Shown piece by piece: positions 47,495 to 63,391 of a DNA stretch of 64,000 nucleotides. A program made the translations under genes and the position numbers. Every line of letters starts with the position of its first letter. The first letter of the stretch is position 1. Below the pieces are notes generated by a model. The model ran no database searches. It was not told where the DNA came from and was given only the letters and a program-made list of their open reading frames with translations. This DNA is from Lycocorax pyrrhopterus obiensis (lineage: Eukaryota > Chordata > Aves > Passeriformes > Paradisaeidae): assembly GCA_014706295.1 (NCBI GenBank), contig JACSVZ010000004.1, positions 89,535,047 to 89,599,046 of the forward strand, written 5' to 3'.

Positions 47495-49275
47495 CTGAAG
47501 TGAGACTGATAGGCCTATAGTTTCCGGGATACTCCTTCTTGCCTTTCTTGAAAATTGGGACAATGTTCACCAGCTTCCTGTCAGCTGGGATCTCGCCAGA
47601 TTCCCAAGACCGCTCAAAAACCATCAAGAGAGGTTTTGCGATGATATCATCCAGCTCTTTGTGGATTCTTGGATGAATCCCATCAGGTCCCATAGATCTG
47701 TAGGGATCCAGCTGGAGCAGCAGATTACACACAACTTCAGGCTCATTCTCGTAGTCATGGTCCTCCAGCTCAGGGCACAGACGGTGCATCATCCGTGTTG
47801 AAGACAAGGCAAAGAATGTGTTAAACACCTCTGCCTTGTCCATATCCCTGTTGGTGAGGTGACCGTCCTTATCCTGTAATGGGCTGATGTTATTTCTACA
47901 TTGATTTTGCCATTAATATATTTGAAAAAACTCTTTCTGTTGCCCACAGTATTTCTAGCCAGCTTCAAATCCAGTTGAGTTTTGACTGGGCAAATTTTAT
48001 CCCGACAGTGGCAAGCAGCATCTCTTTATTCCTCCCATGATACCTGATCTTGCTTCCACTGGGCATATACCTTCCTTTTTTGCCTTATTTCCAAGAGGAG
48101 ATCCCTGTTCAACCAAACCGGCCTTTTGCCTCACCTGCTTGGCTTCCAACATTCCTGTGCCCTTAGAGAGTAAATGTTTGAAAAGTGACCAGCACTGATG
48201 GACCCCAACACCTGCAAAAATATTTTCCATGGGGATTTTATTTGCTAGTTCCCTTAGCAGGGTGAATTCTGCTCTCCTCATTCCAGAGCTGAGGTTTTGC
48301 TGGCACTTTTCTTCCTGTCAACAGAAATTTTAAACTCAGTCACTTTGTGGTCGCTGTGGCCTAGACAGCCTAAAATCTCCACTTCCCTTATGACATCCTC
48401 TCTGTTCACAAGCGACAGATCAAGGAGGGCATCTTTCCAAGCCAGCTCCCTTAGGACCTGTCCCATAAAGTTGTCATCCAGGTTTTTTAGGAATCTTCTG
48501 GGCTGGGTTGTAGCAGCTGTGTGGTTCTCCCAGTTAATTTCTGACAATTTGAAGTCCCCCATAAGGACAAGAGCAGTTGACTTGGAAGCGTCCCTTAGTT
48601 CCTCAAACTATAATTCACTGGCGTCATCTTCGTAGCAGTAGGTCTCAGTAGACTCTCACAATGGCATTCACATTATTTGTTTGCCCCTTCATTCTTACCC
48701 AGAAACTCTCAACTAAGCCATTGCCAACTGTGAGCTCCATAAATTCTAAGCCTTCTCTTGCATCAGTGCCACCCCCTCACCAGCTATTGCCTTTTCTGCC
48801 CTGCCTATCCCTCTTAAAGAGCCTGTAACCATCCAAGGGGGCACTCCAGTCACAGGACTCATCCCACCGGGTTTAATTTATGCCAATGACACCAGACTGG
48901 GACTGGGGAAAAGCTTTGAGCTGGTCTTGTTTTACTCATGCTGTGTGCATGTGCAGAAACATTTTAAGTGTGGTACTTTGTAGCCAGCACCTTGTGAACC
49001 AGATTGAGGGATCTCATTAGTGCTTGTTTCCTCAAGTTTTGGCACACCATACCATCACTCGTCACTGCCAAGCCCGGTATTTTCCCTTTCCCTCTTCCAA
49101 GCTGCTTTAAAGCTCTGTCAACAAGCCCCGCTAGCTCCTGTGCTAGAGCTCTTTTTCCTCTCTGAGAAAGGGGCATCCTATCAAGTGTCAGTAGACCAGG
49201 TGTTGAGTAGATCATCCCATGGTCAACAAACCCCAAATTCTTCCACTTATGCCTGCCTCAGAGCCACACATTGAC
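47495..49275 (-). mobile_element. CR1 LINE coding fragment, antisense, broken
   Basis: On the minus strand, from right to left: a piece like the end of the CR1 ORF1 esterase ('MPLSQRGKRALAQELAGL', 49.0-49.2 kb); an endonuclease piece ('MGDFKLSEINW', 'LGCLGHSDHKV', 48.28-48.56 kb); and the start of reverse transcriptase ('LDPYRSMGPDGIHPR', 'IFKKGKKEYPGNYRPISLTS', 47.5-47.84 kb). Homology stops near 47495, before the catalytic motif, and stops interrupt the frame, so it is dead. Both the 5' end and the 3' end are missing. Confidence 0.92.
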
Positions 49276-51895
49276 TTGATAGGTCTGACTATCTGGGCTT
49301 TATAACAACTCTTTTTTATGGTAATTATATGTCATTCTGAATTCCCTGCTTTTGAGTCTATTCAGAATTATCAATATATGGAGATTGTCATGTCATTAAA
49401 ATGGATAATCTTAATAATGATTTCAAATTTTAATTATGTTTTCTGACCTGTGTTTTATGTAAATCAATATTATTCATAAATTTTTGTATAAAAATGCCTG
49501 GAGAAGTAAGAGAACATCTTCACATCTGCAAGAAGTTGAGATAATCCCTTATAGAGTTTCATCTATGCAAATGAGAATTTAAATAATGCCCACACTGTAA
49601 TTTCCAAGAGACTGACCAGAAGAGGCAAGCTAATGCACTCGTTCACAAACCATGTGCACAAAATCAAGCATCTGTTAATAGTCCCTTTTTTATTTCTTGA
49701 AGGATGAGGAATTTAATAAATCAAAATCAATTCCTGTAAAATTAAAATTTTTCAAGCAGCAGTTTTAGTTGATTACATCAACACAGCCTAGAAGTATATT
49801 CTGTATTCAGGAACATCCTGAATTAGAAATTGTACACCCATGCATTAGAATCTGATAGTTGTTTGTAACATGTGCTTGCAAATCTACATGTATCTATAGA
49901 TAAAGAAAGAATAAATTGCATACTGACCTCAGTATGTAGAGGTAACATCTATGCAGCTTATTTACATACTGTGAAATAGCTGAGCCTGTATTGAGATATG
50001 TCCTATGGTTAAGACTAAAATTGTTGCCATTAAACTAAATAAGAAGCTTGCTTTCATATTTGAAAGAACCAATAAAACTATTGCTTGAAAGGAGGAGTGA
50101 TAAAAATGTTACTGTTGACAGGCATTAAGTTCCTACTTAGCATATTTTTTGTTTTCTGAAAGACCTATGTGATTTTCACTACAAGGTGTTAAGTAGAGTG
50201 CTTCAATATGTTTATTTTATTTAACAACAAATAAGGAAAAATGCTTCTTGGTTGATAATTTATAATCTTTCCATATCTATGAAACACAGTTTAGTATTAA
50301 TACCAAAATAAATTAAATTAGTGAGTAGGAAGTCCTCTGTTAACTTGGGATACTGTTCTTAAGTAGTGAAAATAATGTTGTAAAGGCCAAAGTGAAAACC
50401 TATTAAGTTTCAAAGTGATTATACACTGGCAATCTGTCCTAAGATATACCAAAAAAAAATCTAAGAAAATATTTTACATTTCAACTCAATATAACACTAT
50501 AATCTGTCATTTGAAAGTTCTTCAAATTATTTCTCCTCTTACACATCTTTATAGATATACTGTGTTCAGTTCTGTTTTTCCTGGATGCCAAAATTTGCCA
50601 TGGGTAAGACAAATATTGGAAAAGGTAGACGTATAATTATAGCATTAGCATCTACATTTTTACAAGAATTTTGATTCTATCACTTTCCTTTTAGTTCAAT
50701 GATTGCCTGAAGTAGTCTCTTTCATCATACATTCATACTTCTGATAAAATCACTTTATACCTCTCAGACAGTGTGAAGTCTACAGAATATGTATGTATTT
50801 TTTTTTTTTTTGCCAGCTTGTTAAGTCTTTTCCCTGGTGGAATGGTATTACTTTATTATAGCATACATGAGACCCAGACTCTTCTTTTTATTTCTTCATT
50901 TGGGATTTTTACACAGTTCCTCCTAATGCTTTTTGTCTTCCACTAAGCAACTTATAAAGAAACTAAATTTCTGCTACTTTTTTTTGGTTTTGTTGTTGGT
51001 TGGTTGGTTGATTTTCATCCGAAAGTATAGCTTTTCTCAAGTGTTTCTGGAGTAGTAGTTTTTTCTAAAGTATTTACTTAGTGAATCTCACTTAGTGACA
51101 TAAACAGTCACTAATTCACCCAGACGTTTTCTGTAGCAGGGAAATTCTGAAAAACGTGGTAAAAGATAACAAATATAACTATTTTAAAGAGTCATAAATA
51201 TTTTCATAATGCTAGTCTGGAGTCATAGGCACATTAAGATAGAATTCATGTCAATATCATAAATATTGTAAACATTCTGTAGACTTAAATTGCAGAGCAT
51301 CAAATTGAAACTGAAAAAAGAACATAAACTATAGTTCTTTTCTATTGTCAGTAACTACATTCTCTTACAAAATATGAAATACTAAAAGCAACAGAACTGA
51401 AATAACTTTAAAAATCTTCCTAAATACCATTTTTTTTAAGTCTTCTAAGCTGGAATGAAATAATTTTGCTGTATACCCACAATATACAGTTTTGTAGTAA
51501 TTAGCATTTCAATGTGTGCTAGCAGCTTTTATGGCAACCTGTTTTAAGGACTTCTTCAAGCTTTGTGAACATTACAAAGCAGTATTTGCTTTCCCTTTTA
51601 CATCCACTGTAGTCTGTGATGTGTTTTGTCTCTGAAATTTTTAATACATCTCATTAGAGAGCATAACTGTACGTCATTGTTCCACTACATCTCACTAAAT
51701 GAAAATATACTACAAACTCCAGTTCAATTTGTAATACTCACTGTATGAGAATTATTTTTCTTAGAACTTGTATTTCCAAAATGATTATGGTATTCTGAGT
51801 CTTAGATTGTGAAACATCTGCCAGTAAGGCAAGACACACACCTATAAAGAAATTTAGGGGCGGAATGCTAATACGTGCGTGTCCTTTCTTCACAG

Positions 51896-52090
51896 CTGTA
51901 ACCTGCCCCAGCATAGAGACTCTTCTCTCAGAACATGTTGTCTGGAGACTGATTTCTGGGTCACTGAACGAGTATGGAGCTCAAGTCATGTTCAGCTGCA
52001 GTCCTGGACATTATTTATTGGGTCAAAGACTCATACAGTGCAGGACTAATGGAACCTGGAGTGTCGGCAATGAAAGGCCAACCTGTAAAA
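51896..52090 (+). CDS. CSMD1: CSMD exon 9 of window: one complete sushi domain
   Basis: The 195-nt exon lies between CTTCACAG and GTAAGA, phase 1 at both ends. It reads SVTCPSIETLLSEHVVWRLI, SGSLNEYGAQVMFSCSPGHY, then LIQCRTNGTWSVGNERPTCK. Cysteines TCP, SCS, QCR and TCK and the Trp in GTWSV are present. It is the longest sushi exon here because of an extended first loop containing WRLISGSLNEYG, which I remember as typical of CSMD1. NGT is a sequon. Confidence 0.96.
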
Positions 52091-54791
<2,701 letters not shown>

Positions 54792-55504
54792 TGAATCAAT
54801 GAGAAATAAAGGTACCTTAAATATGAAAGTATTGTGTACTGAATATGATTCTGTGCTATTCTACTAGCATATATCTTTTTATTAGAAATTAAATTGAATT
54901 TTATGTTGCAATGCTTTTCAAACCGGTATGGTTTTTAAGTGACTCAAATAATTGCCCACACTCAAAGCACTTTTCTTCGTGGAGCAGGGTGAAACTAAGC
55001 CTCAAGATAATCTTCAATTAGGAGTATTCCTGATGCATTCCAACTACAGTTGAGTGTTCAGCATATTGAGCGTTCAGTCAGGGGAAGCAGACAAGAGGCA
55101 GCCAAAAGTGAAGCAAAACCAACTCTCTTTCTATCCCTGAGATTGATATACTTTGGACATAAAGTTCTCACCCCAACTATTGCTCTCTTCAGATCCACTC
55201 ATATTGGTTTACGCTCCTAATGCAGACATAACAAAAAAGTTCTCTTTTTGAGTAACATTTGAGGCTCAGCAGTGGGTTTATTATTGGTTGTGGACAGTAT
55301 ATTTATTTCTGGAACCTGTTATTTGCTTTGTCTGCCTTAATTTTGCAGATTTTCTTCTTGCCTTATAGCTGAATGTACTCAGTTGCTCTCAGGAAAAGAC
55401 GAATTCTGCTTTCCTCTTGAGAGCTCAACCTCACATAAAAACCATCTTTCTTCTCTGCTGCCCCACTATGTCATTTTAGCAGAACACACAGTGTTCCATG
55501 CTTA

Positions 55505-56005
55505 TCTTTATGTTCAGGTATACACGGGAATGTCCAAGCACCTCTCTTGGGTGGAGGAGTTTTTCTGTGGCTTTGCAATACTGTGGATCTGTTGCAACAC
55601 TGTGGATCACATGCAGTCCTCTGGTGGAAGGCCTCAGAAATGAGTCTGTGGGCTATGTCCTCTCTGCACCAGACCCAGATAGATCTGATTTTTAGCACAG
55701 CTGCTGAGTTGGCTTTCCTTGTGGATACATTCTTCTCCCTCAGGCTTTTTTACTTCTTAGACCTGAGATAATTGGGCAATAGAACCACCTTTATCTTATC
55801 TCAAATTCCCATCGGGTGGCTTAACTTTCTGCCCAGGTTTCCAGGTATTTGCAGAGGCTTATTCAGTGTGCGGGGGAGGTTTGATGACCACACATGAGCA
55901 GTGGCTTCTTTATACAGCTTGCCATAGTGGGCGAAGTCCTACAGTGATCTTAACGATGTTTGAGCCATTAACCATTAACATCTCAATCTCTCACAAATAC
56001 TAGGC
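55505..56005 (+). repeat. Diverged interspersed repeat, related to 45.2-45.9 kb
   Basis: It shares several motifs in the same order and direction with the 45.2-45.9 kb copy, including 'gcagtcctctggtggaaggc' and 'cttctttatacagcttgcca'. Probably part of an ERV LTR. No terminal structure or flanking duplication could be set. Confidence 0.55.
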
Positions 56006-59000
56006 TGCAGCAGCAAAAAAATAGAGACAGAATATTTTCAGAAAACAAGATAGCATAGAATCATGTAATTCAGATCTGAATCAAGATTTTATGACCTTTC
56101 ATTACGTATTCATGATTGACTCCTTCATTTTGCAACAGTAACCTTTGTAGTTCAGTTTTTGTGAATATAGTTTTAGAGTATGTTGTCTCTTAAGATACAG
56201 AATGGTCAAAAGTAGTGACCATTGTCTCATAGAACTAACCTAACTTCTAAATGTCAGTTCATTGTTGGTGACTTCCCAGCAAGACGCAGTTGTTTCTGGC
56301 AAATTTTATGAAAATGAAGAACACTTCTCTGGCTTGATATATTTTCATACCTTATTTTTTAATTTGAAATGTGCAGTATTAAGAATGATGTCATTTTGAC
56401 GTAGGAAATAAGCATAGGATAGCATAAGCATAGGATATAGGCATAAGCAGAGTACACTAATTGCTACTTCTTTTGATATTTAGAGCAGTAAAGAGGTAAA
56501 ATAAACTTTTTTTACATAGGGAAAAATTCCACTTAGGTGCTGGTTAGGGAATGTTATGATTCATCATTACTTTTTTACATGCATAAGTTCATCAGTTCCA
56601 CAATGTAAGTATACAGGAGGTTTGTATCTAAAAACACATCAGCTATCTATTGATGTCAGGTTATCCCTGAACTGAGGCTGACTGACATTTAAATATGTTG
56701 GAACTGCAGCTGCGAAGATCCAACAGCCCAAAAGTAAGAGTGTTTTCCACAGCCAAATTTTCTGTTCTGAACATACAAACTCTATTGTAAAAAAAAACAA
56801 CTATAAGGCCCTGTAGATTTTTCCAGTGTGTTGTACCATTCATTGCCAGGGTGTTGCCTGACACCTGCATGTAATGAATTCAAGCATAAAGATATGTGTC
56901 AGGATTCATTCATTTTGAATAACCTGAAATACCACTTCATAATCTGATCAATAGTAACAGTATTTAGTACTTATGTAGTACTTTTGTTTTATGAAAGGCT
57001 TTGCGCAGGATATTTTGGGTGCCAACATATGCAAACTAAATAATACACAAGTCTCAATGGATTCTGTTTGTATTATAAATCACTCTTGCCCATGGAAGGC
57101 TGGAAAAGAGGTTTTTTTTCTTCTATTCTGACTATTGAGAAATAACATTTACACCAAATATCCCAGAAGATTAACTGTCTATGGTAGTCATGAGTTTAGA
57201 TTCAAGTAGCGTAGAGATGGAGAAGAATTATCAGTACAGGACTTACGCAGAGAACAATGCCATGCTTGTCTGAAAGTCAGTTTAGAAACTACACCTAGTG
57301 AAACTTTTAACTCTTTGGGAAACAGTTAATGAGTTTATTAGACCTCATATTTAGAAAAGACTACATGCAGCTTGAATTTAATTTATATGAAGTCATCCTT
57401 TTCTTCTCCAGGAGTAATTTGGTGTTGGATTTTGTCTAATTCAGTTTTTCACAAATCCCCATTGAAATTGGTATAGATTACTATTATGTTATCTCCTTAC
57501 AGCTCATAAATTTTTTGTTTTCCCACCTGACTATCTGCATTCTGCATTTTAAATTATTTTTACAGATCTAATCTCACTTGTAATGAACACAGGACCTCTT
57601 GCAGGAGCTATTACTGCAGTAAAAGCATTGCTTGTCTTATGATGCTTCCAAATTCTTTTTCTGAAAACTTAGATGGACTTTAGTTCCTATTTTATTGATT
57701 TAATTGTTGAATGAGGCCCTATGCTTAGAACTGTTAAATGCAAGGATCTACCTCACCAGACAAAAAAGATCACATTTAAAGCTGGCAGGTTAATTGCTAC
57801 TTAGTCATTGCTATTTCAAAATCAGCCAGGCTCTATAGTTCCAAAAATGTTGTACAGCTTTGAGTGTGAAAGTCTAAATTTGAGTTACCCCATGCATGCT
57901 GCAGAAAATTTTATTTCTGCTGCTAAGACCTTTTCTCCCTTTCTTACACTCTCTTACATAACATATATTAATACCATGTTCGTCAGACACTTAATCTAGA
58001 TGCAATTTAGAATACTATCCAAGGTCAATGGAACTATGTAGGCTCCTCCAGAGAGCAGTTCAGGAAAGGTAAATTCTTAAATTTTTAAAGCTGGATGATG
58101 TGAATGCTGCTAGTTGAATATTCCTAAATTTCAAGGACAACATGCCCCAAATTTATTTCAGAGGTGCTTTTAAGACTTACCTGAAGCCTGTGAAAATCAG
58201 AAGGCAAACACCCAGGGAGCTCTGAGTGAGCCTTTCCATTTCAAAGGAATTATAATGACTTAGAGATGCTTTTTGTCTACATTGTACCTACATGAATATA
58301 ATTCAGGACAGCTATAGATGAAAATAGGTATCACTTTATGTTACCCGCTGATCCATGTAGAATCAATTTATGATTTCAGGCTAAATGAGTACACTGATTT
58401 CAGTATCTCAGGAACCGGTTTGTCAAACCCTTATTATTTGTCTCTAAAGAAAGCTAAAACCAAGGACTGTAGTTAATGAGTCTAAGGCTCAATATGAGTG
58501 CTAAGTCCTCAGGCTGTTAGTATTACATGTATTTTTTTATTAGTTATACAAGGATAAATATGAATTGTTAGGCAAGATTCCTTTCAATTTCACTCACTCT
58601 CACTGCTGATATTATGTCTCTTTCCCTTTTATCCTTCCAGGAGTATTTGCAACTATAAGTCACAAAAGCCATGTGTTTTTATGCATGCTTTGTGTGTATG
58701 GGTGACTATAAGTTCATATAGGACATAGAGCAAATTGGAAGCATTTAAATTTGCCTGACTCCATCTGCAAAATCAGTGGCACTTAATCATGGATCAGTGT
58801 TTTCCTGTGTTTTTTTATGACTTTCAGGTGTAAAACTACACATAAATAAGTCAAGGACATGCTTAAAATCTAAAGTTAAATATAATCTACTTCACTCAAT
58901 CTTTTACTTATATGATATATATAATGCCTTAGATTTATTGAAAATATCCTGCTGCTGACTGTGTTTGTGTAAAATATCTAATCCTTTAATTGATAACTCA

Positions 59001-59879
59001 TAGGTAAACTGCAGTATAATATTATGATATTGACTTATATTTGAAATTCATATTAAAATAAAATAGAATTGTTTATATCTTGCTTTCCAGGTGTTTTAGA
59101 ATAAAACTACTGAACCATCCTTGATGCATGTGAATAATTTTCTAAATTCTTGAGGGCATATTTTACTAAAAAATCCCCTCACAGCCTTCTTAATTTTCTT
59201 TAATTTTAGTTGATGAGAAAATTACATACATTTTGTGTCATTGCAGTGCTCTTTCAGTTCTTGATATGTTGGAATAGTTAATTTAAATGAGTCAAAATTC
59301 CCTGAAAAATCATTAAATACAGTTGGTGGAATGATCTGTAAATGAAATGTCTCACATAATAAGTCCAGCAACTTGTTAAATCCCCATTTAAGAGAAAGTG
59401 CATAATACTTTTCTTTATGCTGGGTGGCACATTTAATCTATCTTTCTTCTTGAAATTCCCTGTGGTCCCATGTTTGTCTTCAATGCAGCTACTGCTTTAC
59501 AATTCTTCACTATTTATATCTAGAAAATTAAAAAAACCCAAATATATTCCTTTCTATTTCATCTCAGTCCCTCGAAAAAAATTAGGGAGTAAATATTAGG
59601 AACTAATTTCTAGGCATAGGGATAATAAGAAGATAATTGGGAACAGGCAAGATGGAAGAATCAAAAGCAAACCTTGGTAAGCCTTTTCCAGTGACTGTCC
59701 CATGAGATGTAGATTTCAACGGTAGATTTCTTTCACTTTGTGTTGTAGCAAAACTTTGGAAACAGTCTCCCCTTGTATTTTTGTACCCAAATTGAGAAGA
59801 CAAGTACCGGATGGTGGGACTGCAAAATGGATGGAAAAGTAATTGAGCCAGCAAAATCTAAGAGTATTGTTTCTTGATT

Positions 59880-60520
59880 CGAAGTGTGACTAGGAGCCAG
59901 TGGACACTGAGGATGAATACAAAGGCCCATACTATCCAGTCTCTGTCAGTCATTTGGATAACAAATTGGGATGTGGCTGCAACAAGTTTGAGCATGACAG
60001 CAAATGATGGGAGAACAGTTGATGTGTGAATTGTAGTACTGCTAGACAGAGGGATCTCTAGAATCCAGAGGAATGGGCCAACGGGAAGCTCATGAAGTTC
60101 AGGAAAGACAAATACAGAATCCTGCACTTTGCCTAGAATAATGCCATTTGTGAGTACTCTTGGAACTGACTGGGTAAAAACAAGCTTTACAGAAAGCACC
60201 CAGGTGACTGAGTGGAGAGGCTGACTGAGGGTTAAAAGTGTGGCCTTGCAGTAAAAATATCACAGACTGGAGTGTATTAGCACTAGTGTAGTCAGCAGGT
60301 CATGGTTATTATTTCCTCTTCAGCACTCATGTGGAAAATTGTGTGTAGTTTTTGTGTCCTCCACCATAGAAGAGAGATATTGCAAAATGAAGCAAGTTCA
60401 GGGGAAGGACCCGTTAGGGGCCAGGGGCTGGAGTATCTTTTAGACAAGGAGAAGCTGAGTGAGGCTGGAGGAGAAAGAAGGGTAAAGGGGAGCATATTAC
60501 TAATTTGGACTGAGAACAAT
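59880..60520 (+). mobile_element. CR1 LINE 3' coding portion, sense, decayed
   Basis: Motifs follow the CR1 ORF2 C-terminal region in order: 'tttggataacaaattgggat', 'agagggatctctagaatcca', 'gaatgggccaacgggaagct', 'catgaagttcaggaaagaca', 'agaatcctgcactttgccta', 'gacaaggagaagctgagtga'. Stops and indels disrupt the frame. Neither the CR1 3' tail nor a clear 5' limit is visible. Confidence 0.82.
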
Positions 60521-61585
60521 AACGTAAATTATTCCATGACACATTTCAAGGAGAAAAATATGCTTTCAATGTCCTCTGTTGCCATATTCTCTGTTGTAAG
60601 GGGAAAAGTAGCTGTATAACAAGTGAAAAGAAGCATTCATACTTCTTCCTCAAGTTTGCAGAACCATACCACAATGTCTTCTTAGAGGCATCAGCAATCT
60701 TACAATTAGGATTTTTATAATAATCCTGTAGGTATAAAAAACCTGATCGAATGGTATATGTTTTACCCTTCTAATGTTTTAGAGGAGCCATCAGGTGTGA
60801 ATGAAATTTAATCTCTAGCATTATTAAAGGGGCTTTATTAGAAAGGAGTTTGCATCCCAAAGAAAAGTTACAAACAAGTTGCTGTTGATGGATACAGCCT
60901 GCATGAAACAGAAGAGATCACACACACACAACCCATTGTCTGCAGTCTCGAGCCTTAGGTCCCAGTCCTCACCTCTCAAAATGAGGACTTAACACAGTTT
61001 CAGATGAAATTACTGCAGTTGTAATTAATCAGTGTCACCACAAAAAAAGAACTTTTTTCTCCTCCTTAATCAGTAAAGAGAAATAGTTTTCTGCTTAGCA
61101 GCTCTATTTTCAAACAGAATGAAGCATCCAGAATGAATTAAATCATTACTTTCCTTCCTCAGTGCCAAGACTGCTATTATCCTGCAATAATGCATTCTGT
61201 ATTGTTTTAAAAGCAGCAGAAACAAGGAGGAAAGAGTGCTGGCAGACATTCCTTCCTGTTCATACCTTCATCTATATGAAAAATGCTTATAAATTCATAT
61301 TCATGTCAAAATTATAGTAAGCTCTTCTTTATATTGCTTTGCAGTTTGGTCAGTACCAACAAAAATACCCAACTTCTGCTTTTTTTTTACCGTGAAGTGA
61401 CTTAGTTAGGTTGCCTTTTTCCTCAGAGAAGTGTGAGGTCTAACTCTCAAACCCATACTATTATTTCATAATAAAATTCTCGTTTCTCTAATTCATTATT
61501 TACTTCTTCAAAAAAGTCAAAGAAATATCTTCTGTAGGTTTTATACCTGAGAACTTGTTCTGCACAGTGCAGTAGTTGACTCTGA

Positions 61586-61870
<285 letters not shown>

Positions 61871-62155
61871 TAAAATTATTTTTTCATTTAATTATTGCTA
61901 TTATTTTAAACATAATTGAACATTAACAGTGGATTGGATGTTAGAAAGTTTTTGTGCTCAGATCAGATATTTATTGGACCTATTGTCAATTACAAGGGTT
62001 GTTACGATCCAGTTTCTAACCTAGCATGGACCTGTTAATATTTTCAGTAACTCCTGATTTCTGTTGTTTCAGAAACAGGATGGCATAGGCACTGAAGGGG
62101 TGTGAACAGCAGGCTGCAGCTGTGTAACTTAATCTATCACTTTCTCTTTGTCCAG

Positions 62156-62376
62156 GTATAGTTTCTGTGTCAACTGTGGGCTTGCTGAGCCTCTCCCCTA
62201 TTTTTTCACCAGGAGTAAAAAAATTCTTTGCGTATTTTCATTGCTTGGAGAACAAACCTGGAGTAGTGTTCATCTGTGTGGTTCTGATGGTGATTGCCTG
62301 CTTTTTTCAAATTGGCCTCAAGCTGACTTATCAATGCAAGCCAAGGCATGGCATTGGGTTATGCTACATCTGGTAG
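62156..62376 (+). CDS. Candidate alternative terminal exon with membrane segment (speculative)
   Basis: An acceptor-like CTTTCTCTTTGTCCAG ends at 62155. If exon 11 (phase 1) were spliced to it, the frame would continue for 72 further codons to a TAG at 62374-62376. The peptide contains the hydrophobic stretch GVVFICVVLMVIACFFQIG followed by Lys, Lys, Arg and His residues, the pattern of a membrane anchor with a short basic tail. A polyadenylation-type AATAAA lies 240 nt further on. No similarity is recognised. Chance is possible, as the intron has other frames of this length, and 'AGGTATAG' may be no splice site at all. Confidence 0.2.
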
Positions 62377-62615
62377 AAAAGATGTTAATTTTTTAGAGCC
62401 TTTAATATTTCCTTAATTCACCTGTTTTTGAAAATCCCATAATTAATTGCTAGAATTGTGGAGTCTTTCCTTCTCTAGTTCCTTCTTCATTTGTGTGGTG
62501 GGTTATCTGACATTTTCTGAACCATCACCCATTTAATCAGTCAAGTCCAATTCATCTGTTTTTTATTTTGCTACTTTATTATGTAGTTGATTTTATTTCC
62601 TTTTCATTTCAGTTT

Positions 62616-62621
62616 AATAAA
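62616..62621 (+). promoter_or_regulatory. Candidate polyadenylation signal AATAAA
   Basis: The canonical hexamer lies in 'cagtttaataaaagagcc', followed within 40 nt by T-rich sequence. It would suit the candidate terminal exon at 62156. Such hexamers are common in AT-rich introns, so by itself it means little. Confidence 0.25.
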
Positions 62622-63016
62622 AGAGCCTTATTTTTATACATTTTTTTGTTATTTTTAATGGAGCATTTGTATCAACTATTTCAGTGCTGCATTTTTTTAA
62701 GATGTCTACAATTCAGACAGAAGCATTGTTGTCTACACAGAGAGTCACTAAGATGTTCAGCTTTTCTGTTTAATCCATGTTAGATTTCTAAATTTCAGTA
62801 TTTTCTTTCTTAGGGTAAAATAAAAATTTCTAGCTGTATACAGTGGCAGGAAGTATCTGCCAAGCGTCATTGTCCTTTTAAAATCCTATTTATATCTTCA
62901 AGTGATTTATATTTGTCAAAGGAGAAACGGCACTAGCTGGCATTATTGCTATTAGTGCATTCATTTTACTGTGCAGTGAATAAAATCCCTTAAAAAGAAA
63001 GACGCAAAGCTGGTTT

Positions 63017-63038
63017 GGGAGAGGGGGGGTGGGGAGGG
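63017..63038 (+). repeat. G-quadruplex-type tract
   Basis: Four G runs (3, 7, 4 and 3) are separated by loops aga, t and a, matching the standard quadruplex pattern on the + strand. Confidence 0.85.
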
Positions 63039-63391
63039 ACAGGAGGCTGTTTCTTCCTAAATGGATGTTATCATTACTGTTATGAGAAGAACTGGCATCC
63101 GTTTTTGTTATTAGAGGTTGCCTAACGCTTTCCATTACAACGTGGTTTTCTTTTGCTTAGAACGCTGACAGACTAAAAAGCCATGCAAGATGATTTGTTT
63201 TATGTCAGCATCCAAACTTCAGATGACTTTCTGCCTTTGATTAATTTATTTCTTTTTAAGAAATTCTCATACAAATGAGACTGTTATTCTGAGATGCAAA
63301 GTGAAAACGTACAGTTCACCAATGCTAGAAATGTGTTCTACTGAAAAATTCTTCTGACTGAGCATTGTGGAGCATGAACTAGAAATATGTC

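Larger units (their letters stand above)
39597..51895 (+). other. Repeat-rich large intron between sushi exons
   Basis: The intron is about 12.3 kb, phase 1, and holds more transposon sequence than any other here: an LTR at 40683-41492, A-rich sequence near 41934-42010, a CR1 split by an LTR at 42845-44163, ERV-derived sequence to about 45930 and a CR1 coding fragment at 47495-49275. 39597-40680, 45930-47490 and 49280-51895 are AT-rich with no recognised feature. Confidence 0.8.

Noticed and set aside
48297..48635. Plus-strand 112-codon frame
   Set aside because: It is the reverse of the CR1 endonuclease coding strand.
47466..49236. Minus-strand frames as a host gene
   Set aside because: They match CR1 esterase, endonuclease and early reverse transcriptase pieces. 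The copy is truncated at both ends and broken.
59603..60619. Frames of 65-113 codons on both strands
   Set aside because: Most overlap the decayed CR1 3' region, and none has a complete domain.
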